Of a DNA stretch of 41,893 nt, positions 37,060 through 41,893 are shown piece after piece (position 1 is the first letter of the stretch; each line of letters begins with the position of its first letter). The notes under the pieces are model-generated. The model was not told the origin of the DNA and searched no databases. It saw only the letters and a program-made list of their open reading frames with translations. The stretch is from Alphaproteobacteria bacterium (GTDB lineage: Bacteria > Pseudomonadota > Alphaproteobacteria > Sphingomonadales > JAKSBY01): contig JAJFIV010000020.1 of assembly GCA_021774625.1 (NCBI GenBank), forward strand, positions 1 through 41,893. Reading direction: 5' to 3'. The translations under genes and the position numbers were made by a program.

Positions 37060-40000
37060 CTATATTTCCGGTCCTTCCTGCATCTGAAACAGGTCGGTGT
37101 TGCCGCCGATTGCGGCGGTGTTGATGCTGAGGGTGCGCTCGGTTGCGAAACGGAACAGGTAGCGGGGGCCGCCGGCTTTGGGGCCGGTGCCCGAAAGGCC
37201 GGTGCCGCCAAAGGGCTGCACGCCGACCACCGCGCCGATCATGTTGCGGTTGATATAGGCATTGCCGGCTGCCGTATCCCGGAATAATTGCCGCCAGCGG
37301 CCTTCAATCCGGGAATGGATGCCGAAGGTCAGACCAAAACCCGTTTTCTGGATATCTTCCAGCACCTGATCGATATCCTTCATCCGAAAGCGCACAATAT
37401 GCAGAATGGGACCGAAAACTTCACCCTTCAGCAGGGCGAGCGAGGGGATTTCGAAAATATGCGGAGCGAGGTAGGTGCCGTTTTCCATGCCTCGGGGAAC
37501 GCCGCCTTTGGCGATCAGCACCGCCTCCTTTTCCAGCCACCGGATATGCTTTTCGAGATTATCCCGCGCCTGCTCATCAATGATCGGGCCAATATCGGTA
37601 GCGAGCTTCGCAGGATCGCCAAGGCTTTGTTCTGAAAGCGCCCCTTTGATCATGCTGATCGTGCGGTCGGCGATTGATTCCTGTAAAAACAGCACCCTGA
37701 GAGCCGAGCAGCGCTGGCCCGCGCTCTGGAAAGCCGACGCCATGACGTCGTCCGTCACCTGTTCGGTCAGGGCGGAGGAATCGACAATCATGGCATTCTG
37801 GCCGCCGGTTTCCGCGATCAGCGGAACAATCGCTCCCTCGCGCTTTGCCAGAGACCGGTTGATGGCTTTGGCCGTGGCGGTGGAGCCTGTGAAGGCGACG
37901 CCGTCGATCCGCTCATCCGCCACCAAGGGCGCGCCGACATCCGCGCCGGTTCCGGTCAGAAGATGCAGAACGCCTTTTGGCACCCCGGCCTGGTGGGCGA
38001 GCCTGACTGCGCAAGCGGCAATCAGGGGCGTCTGGTCAGCGGGTTTGGCGATGACCGCATTGCCTGCAGCAAGCGCCGCCGCAACCTGGCCGGTAAAGAT
38101 CGCCAGCGGGAAATTCCACGGGCTGATGCACAGGAAGGTGCCCCGACCATGGAGCGAAAGTTGGTCCCGTTCTCCGGTGGGGCCGGCCAGTCTTTCGGGT
38201 CCGGCAAAATGCAAGTCCGCCTGGTGGGCATAATAGCGGCAGAAATCAGCAGCCTCCCGCACCTCCGAAATGCCGTCGGCGACGCATTTTCCGGCTTCCC
38301 GGTTCATCAGATCAATCAGCAGCGCCCGGTTGTCTTCGATCAGGTCCGCCAGTTTGCGGAGGATTTCGGCGCGCGCCACACCGCCTTTCCGGTCCCAGGC
38401 GCCCTGGGCGCCGCGGCTGGCGGAAAGGGCTTTTTCGATATCCTCCGGCCGCGCCGTGCGGATGGTTCCGACCTGCCGTGATCGGTCCACGGGTGATAAA
38501 ACGGGCTCTGCCGAGCCGCCGCAAGCCTCGCCACCGACAATGGAGGCAAAATCATATTGCGTGCCGGAATGAGACCTGACCGCACTCAGCAGGGCTTCTG
38601 CCTCAAGGGGATCCGTCAGATTGACGCCGCGCGAATTTTTCCGCGCCGCGCCATAAAGATCACGCGGAACGGGAATGCCGGCATGGCGTTTATTGGCGAA
38701 ACTTTCCACCAGGACGACAGGATCGCGGGCGACCTCTTCCACCGGCACATCGGCATCCATGAAGCGGTTGACGAAGCTGGAATTGGCGCCGTTTTCCAGC
38801 AGCCGGCGCACCAGATAAGGCAGCAGATCCTCATGCTCGCCGACCGGCGCATAGCCGCGGACCTTAAGGCTTTTTCCTAGGGTCTGTTCGGCGGCCTTAT
38901 AGAGAAGCTCTCCCATGCCGTGCAGGCGCTGGAATTCCATTTCGGCATCGCCGGCCATATCTGAAATGGCGGCAATGGTATGCGCATTATGAGTGGCGAA
39001 CTGGCAGTAAAAGGCCTGCCGGGCTTTCAGCATCTTGCTGGCGGCGACCAGATAAGACAGGTCGGTCGAGGCTTTCCGGGTGAAGACCGGATAGTCCTTC
39101 AGCCCCATTTCCTGCGCATGTTTGATTTCGCTGTCCCAATAGGCGCCCTTCACCAGCCGGGCCGGGAACCGACGCCCGGTTTCCCTGGATAATTCTATCA
39201 GCCAGTCAATCACATAGATCGCCCGTTTCTGATAGGCCTGAACAGCAAGGCCCAGCCCCTGCCACGCTTTCAGGTCGCGGTCGCGGGCAAGCGCCGCCAG
39301 CAGATCGAGCGACAGGTCCAGCCGCCCCGCTTCCTCCGCATCAATGGTCAGGCCCATATTATAATCCGCCGCCAACTGGCACAGCGTCTTGAGACGGGGG
39401 GTCAGTTCCGCCAATACCCGCGCTTTTTTCGCATCCTCAAAGCGGGGATGCAGCGCCGACAATTTGATGGAGATGGAAGAAATATCGTTGAGATCGCCGC
39501 CGCGTTTCCCGCCGTCTTCGCCCACCGCCCGGATAGCGTCCTGATATAGCTGCTGATAGCGGTCTGCGGCCGCCTGTGTCCGGGCGCCTTCGCCCAGCAT
39601 ATCGAAGGAATAAAGCTGCTTTCCTTCCGGCTGCTTATTCTGGCGGGCAAGGGCTTCCTTGATGGTGCGGCCAAACACGAACTGGCGGCCCATGATCCGC
39701 ATGGCCTGCATGACGGCCTGACGGATCACCGGTTCCCCCAGCTTGCTGACCAGAGCCGCCGCAAAGCCCTTGGGGTTGTCCTTGATTTCCGGGTCAATCC
39801 GCACCACATTGCCGGTCAGCATCAGGGCCCAGACCGACGCATTGACGAAGGAACTTTCCGACTGCCCGCGATGACTGGCCCAATCGCCCGAGCGCATCTT
39901 TTCCGCAATCAGCAAATCCTGGGTTTCGCCGTCCGGAATACGCAACAAGGCTTCCGCCAGGCACATCAGCGCCACGCCCTCCTGATTGGAAAGGCCAAAT

Positions 40001-40215
40001 TCCTGCATGAAGGCATCGAGCGTGCCCCGTTCCTCCGACATCACGCGGGAGGCGGTGACAATGGCCGATGCGGTATTGACCACACGGTCCCGCGATGCTG
40101 TATCAACAGGCACATTTTGCAGCAGATAATCGACGGCGGCGCCTTCCTCGCGCTCTGTCGCTTCACGAAGGGCCTGACGGGCGGCGGCTAAGGGAGTGTC
40201 GGGGATTTTGTTCAT
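37060..40215 (-). CDS. putA: Bifunctional proline dehydrogenase / P5C dehydrogenase PutA
   Basis: PutA (1051 residues) oxidises proline to glutamate in two steps with substrate channelling. The FAD proline dehydrogenase half (about 100-480) contains SIKLSALHPR, LTIDAEEA and ARLVKGAYWDSEI. The NAD aldehyde dehydrogenase half (about 560-1030) has PWNFPLAIFTGQ, FTGSTATAK, Glu802 in AETGGQN and nucleophile Cys836 in AGQRCSALR. There is no N-terminal ribbon-helix-helix domain, so it is not the DNA-binding trifunctional type of E. coli; this is the shorter form common in alphaproteobacteria. It starts 3 bp after the stop of the upstream metallo-hydrolase gene. Confidence 0.97.
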   Translation of the reverse strand: MNKIPDTPLAAARQALREATEREEGAAVDYLLQNVPVDTASRDRVVNTASAIVTASRVMSEERGTLDAFMQEFGLSNQEGVALMCLAEALLRIPDGETQDLLIAEKMRSGDWASHRGQSESSFVNASVWALMLTGNVVRIDPEIKDNPKGFAAALVSKLGEPVIRQAVMQAMRIMGRQFVFGRTIKEALARQNKQPEGKQLYSFDMLGEGARTQAAADRYQQLYQDAIRAVGEDGGKRGGDLNDISSISIKLSALHPRFEDAKKARVLAELTPRLKTLCQLAADYNMGLTIDAEEAGRLDLSLDLLAALARDRDLKAWQGLGLAVQAYQKRAIYVIDWLIELSRETGRRFPARLVKGAYWDSEIKHAQEMGLKDYPVFTRKASTDLSYLVAASKMLKARQAFYCQFATHNAHTIAAISDMAGDAEMEFQRLHGMGELLYKAAEQTLGKSLKVRGYAPVGEHEDLLPYLVRRLLENGANSSFVNRFMDADVPVEEVARDPVVLVESFANKRHAGIPVPRDLYGAARKNSRGVNLTDPLEAEALLSAVRSHSGTQYDFASIVGGEACGGSAEPVLSPVDRSRQVGTIRTARPEDIEKALSASRGAQGAWDRKGGVARAEILRKLADLIEDNRALLIDLMNREAGKCVADGISEVREAADFCRYYAHQADLHFAGPERLAGPTGERDQLSLHGRGTFLCISPWNFPLAIFTGQVAAALAAGNAVIAKPADQTPLIAACAVRLAHQAGVPKGVLHLLTGTGADVGAPLVADERIDGVAFTGSTATAKAINRSLAKREGAIVPLIAETGGQNAMIVDSSALTEQVTDDVMASAFQSAGQRCSALRVLFLQESIADRTISMIKGALSEQSLGDPAKLATDIGPIIDEQARDNLEKHIRWLEKEAVLIAKGGVPRGMENGTYLAPHIFEIPSLALLKGEVFGPILHIVRFRMKDIDQVLEDIQKTGFGLTFGIHSRIEGRWRQLFRDTAAGNAYINRNMIGAVVGVQPFGGTGLSGTGPKAGGPRYLFRFATERTLSINTAAIGGNTDLFQMQEGPEI

Positions 40216-40218
40216 AGG

Positions 40219-41163
40219 TTACTCATTGCCGGCCGGAAGCTGCCCGGCGCTATAAAGATCAAGGTCACGGCCATAAAAGACCGGGATATCGGTCTGGGCT
40301 GTTATCTCTTCCAGACTACGCTCTTCCGGCACACCGCCCCAGCTCAGCTGGTGATACAGCACCAGATAGCCGGGCCTTGCCTGGTTAACGAGGCGAGCGA
40401 GATCGGTTGCCGACGTGTGATGGGATTTATGATAGGCGGCCCAGCGACCGCTTAGAGCCTCAAAACCGGCGTCGGAATAAAGTTCATGAACAAGGATATC
40501 GGCGCCTTTTGCCGCTTCAACGACGGCTGAACAATAGGTGGTGTCGCCGGAGATAACGATCCGCCGCGCCGCCGTTCGGAAAATAAAAGCATAGGAATCA
40601 GTGATCTCGCCGTGACAGGCGCGGACGGCTTTGACGGATACGCGATCGTCCTGAAAAATAAGGCCCGGCGAAATTTCCCGGCCATCAATTTGCCAGCCTG
40701 TGGAATTCTGCGGCTGACTGCCATCGATCCGGATGCGGATATCGTCCTCGTAGGCCTTGATAAGATGGTCGCCGAGTTTCTTTGTGCCAGGCGGACCGAA
40801 CAGCGAAAGCGGTTTTTCCCGTTCCAGCACCCAGGGGGTCAGCGCCAGATCGGCAAGGCCGAGGGTATGATCGGAATGCAGATGGGTGAGAAAGGCGGTG
40901 TCCAGATTGCCGGGGGCGAGAGCCTCCAGACCATGGCGCCGGCGCGCGGCCTCGGCCTGGCGGACAATGCCGGTGCCTGCATCGATGATATAGGCTTTCC
41001 CGCCGCCGATGATGGCGACAGCGGGGCCCTGGCGGTCCGGTGTGGCGTTGGGTGTTCCTGTGCCCAGAAGAACGACAGCCAGACCGAAATCATCGGCGCC
41101 CAGCGCAGGCGCTCCCGTCAGTCCAACAACCAGCAGCAAATATATTAACAGGCGGGCCGTCAA
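40219..41163 (-). CDS. Exported metallo-beta-lactamase-fold hydrolase
   Basis: A 314-residue MBL-fold protein related to RNase Z and arylsulfatase-like hydrolases. An N-terminal signal peptide (about 1-22, LLIYLLLVVGLTGAPALGA) predicts export, which is not expected of RNase Z itself. Metal ligands are in THLHSDH (His94, His96, Asp98, His99), with further ligands likely His in ACHGE, Asp in ISGDTTYC and the His of YHQLSW. The substrate is unknown. The gene lies directly upstream of putA (3 bp) and is probably co-transcribed with it; a functional link with proline use is not evident. Confidence 0.87.
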   Translation of the reverse strand: MTARLLIYLLLVVGLTGAPALGADDFGLAVVLLGTGTPNATPDRQGPAVAIIGGGKAYIIDAGTGIVRQAEAARRRHGLEALAPGNLDTAFLTHLHSDHTLGLADLALTPWVLEREKPLSLFGPPGTKKLGDHLIKAYEDDIRIRIDGSQPQNSTGWQIDGREISPGLIFQDDRVSVKAVRACHGEITDSYAFIFRTAARRIVISGDTTYCSAVVEAAKGADILVHELYSDAGFEALSGRWAAYHKSHHTSATDLARLVNQARPGYLVLYHQLSWGGVPEERSLEEITAQTDIPVFYGRDLDLYSAGQLPAGNE

Positions 41164-41354
41164 AATTATGATTTCCAGTTCTTAAAAATATGCCGTTATT
41201 ATATGTATTTCCCGGTGTCTATCAAAAAAACCGCATCACCAGACCGCACCGCCGTATCCGCCAGCCCCATTTCCATGTATGCGGTCTATCTATGCAGGGA
41301 GGAAGTAAAGGCCATCCCGCATCAAAGCACCATCGAAAAATGATCACGGCGCGA

Positions 41355-41383
41355 TGGACAGCTCCGCCAATATAGGCTAGATA
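41355..41383 (+). promoter_or_regulatory. Candidate promoter for tRNA-Lys
   Basis: TGGACA (41355-41360, five of six consensus bases) and TAGATA (41378-41383) are separated by 17 bases, 11 bases upstream of the mature tRNA 5' end. The -10 box is imperfect. The preceding 190 bp back to the metallo-hydrolase start hold nothing else recognisable. Confidence 0.45.
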
Positions 41384-41394
41384 TCCGCTTCCCG

Positions 41395-41470
41395 GGGCCG
41401 TTAGCTCAGTTGGTAGAGCGGGTGACTCTTAATCACTAGGTCATAGGTTCGAATCCTATACGGCCCACCA
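41395..41470 (+). tRNA. tRNA-Lys (anticodon CTT)
   Basis: A complete 76-base cloverleaf with encoded CCA. The acceptor stem is GGGCCGT/ACGGCCC, the D arm GCTC...GAGC, the anticodon stem GGTGA/TCACT (one G-U pair) with loop CTCTTAA giving anticodon CTT, and the T arm ATAGG-TTCGAAT-CCTAT. The discriminator is A. It decodes AAG. Repeats typical of an integration arm and an IS end follow immediately downstream. Confidence 0.97.
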
Positions 41471-41488
41471 ATAGAATCAATTAGTTAT

Positions 41489-41566
41489 GGGTAAGTTGCC
41501 GCAAAATTATTGCTGATAATTTTGCATGGGGTAAACAATAGGGTAAATCAGAGCAAATAAGGTAAC
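41489..41566 (+). repeat. GGGTAA-type direct repeats beside tRNA-Lys, possible attachment-site arm
   Basis: Four short direct repeats occur in 78 bp: GGGTAA (41489-41494), GGGTAAA (41529-41535), GGGTAAA (41541-41547) and AGGTAAC (41560-41566). Clustered short repeats next to a tRNA 3' end resemble arm-type binding sites of tyrosine recombinases. No integrase gene is within the window, so the attachment-site reading is inference. Confidence 0.45.
41501..41525. repeat. Perfect 10-bp inverted repeat downstream of tRNA-Lys
   Basis: GCAAAATTAT (41501-41510) and ATAATTTTGC (41516-41525) are exact reverse complements around a 5-base loop. No T-tract follows, so a terminator is unlikely. It lies within the cluster of GGGTAA repeats and could be a core or accessory site for a recombinase or excisionase. 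Confidence 0.6.
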
Positions 41567-41649
41567 GGTTTGCGTATTACCGAGCGATATAAAATGGGTT
41601 TCTATCTTTCCGCCCATTGAGCGGTGAGTTCTTCCGCTTGACGCAAAAG

Positions 41650-41893
41650 GGGGCTGTCAACTTAACTTGAGTTGGACCAACCGAAACTCTGAGCCAGAGT
41701 GGTTCATGCAGCCGCCGTCACGACTTGCCATTCTCCCATCGCATTGTTGCGGAAAGTTCGGAGCGTGCGTCGGGAGATGAGATGGCGTTGGGTGTTGAAT
41801 AAATTGTAGACCGGACCGTGAATGGAGAGGAATCTTTGGGCTGATTTCTGTGACTTGAAACGCTGCATCTTACGCTCCCGTCTTCGTATTGGA
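41650..41893 (-). mobile_element. IS6-like insertion sequence, partial (one end only)
   Basis: From about 41650 the sequence reads GGGGCTGTCAACTTAACTTG, a plausible terminal inverted repeat, about 50 bp from the stop codon of a leftward transposase that runs off the window. The exact IS boundary is estimated. The 8 bases before it (41642-41649, CGCAAAAG) would be the candidate target duplication for an IS6-type element. The other end is outside the window. Confidence 0.6.
41704..41892 (-). CDS. IS6-like transposase, C-terminal fragment (partial)
   Basis: The last 62 codons of a transposase, truncated by the window edge. The segment RRRERKMQRFKSQKSAQRF, followed by VYNLFNTQRHLISRRTLRTF and ending VVTAAA, resembles the C-terminus of a DDE transposase group annotated as IS6 family in alphaproteobacteria (pattern RxRERxMxRFKSxxxxQRF...VxNLFxxxRH). 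The DDE catalytic core is upstream and not visible, so activity cannot be judged. The reading frame shown is intact. Confidence 0.72.
   Translation of the reverse strand, partial: PIRRRERKMQRFKSQKSAQRFLSIHGPVYNLFNTQRHLISRRTLRTFRNNAMGEWQVVTAAA

Noticed and set aside
41190-41375. 61-codon plus-strand open frame before tRNA-Lys
   Set aside because: No recognisable family, no ribosome binding site, and it overlaps the likely tRNA promoter.

Overview
The window reads as a contiguous piece of an alphaproteobacterial chromosome, moderately GC-rich. Evidence for this includes an ATP12-type F1-ATPase assembly gene, an alpha operon without rpsD, the hflK-hflC-DUF2065-degP order, and divergent serB/miaA. 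I cannot place it below class level from sequence alone.

Region 1 (1-14240) is the end of tuf followed by the S10, spc and alpha ribosomal protein operons in canonical order (rpsJ to rplQ, with secY, adk and rpoA). Genes are tightly packed and often overlap as TAATG or ATGA. A near-consensus sigma-70 promoter at 11648-11675 restarts transcription ahead of rpsM-rpsK-rpoA-rplQ, and a rho-independent terminator at 14201-14240 closes the block. A 69-bp composite palindrome precedes that terminator.

Region 2 (14286-20320) is a co-directional housekeeping cluster: a periplasmic Do-like protease, rarA, the fluoride channel crcB, an RluC/D-type pseudouridine synthase, a HAD phosphatase, an unknown two-helix membrane protein and ATP12. 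Many of these overlap by a few bases. It ends at a 25-bp inverted repeat that looks like a dispersed element.

Region 3 (20335-24142) has mixed strands: a divergent Tag-like glycosylase, a TM2-domain protein, an alpha/beta hydrolase, and a leftward operon of mrp, a small membrane protein and a CoA-binding protein. Region 4 (24192-28280) is a membrane and periplasmic protein quality-control cluster: hflK, hflC, a DUF2065 protein and a second Do-like protease, ended by a strong terminator.

Region 5 (28285-31129) has serB divergent from miaA, with an isolated and somewhat divergent ilvC overlapping the end of miaA. Region 6 (31441-36973) is the rod-shape cluster mreB-mreC-mreD-mrdA-rodA. Region 7 (37060-41163, leftward) holds an exported metallo-beta-lactamase-fold protein followed by putA.

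Region 8 (41355-41893) is the only clearly mobile part. A tRNA-Lys(CTT) gene is followed by GGGTAA-type direct repeats and a perfect inverted repeat, which resemble the arm of an integrated element, and then by the end of an IS6-like insertion sequence that runs off the window. I found no CRISPR array, defence island or obviously new multi-gene system. The best leads are the tRNA-Lys/IS junction, two small unknown membrane proteins in conserved-looking operons, the atypical IlvC and the two palindromic elements.
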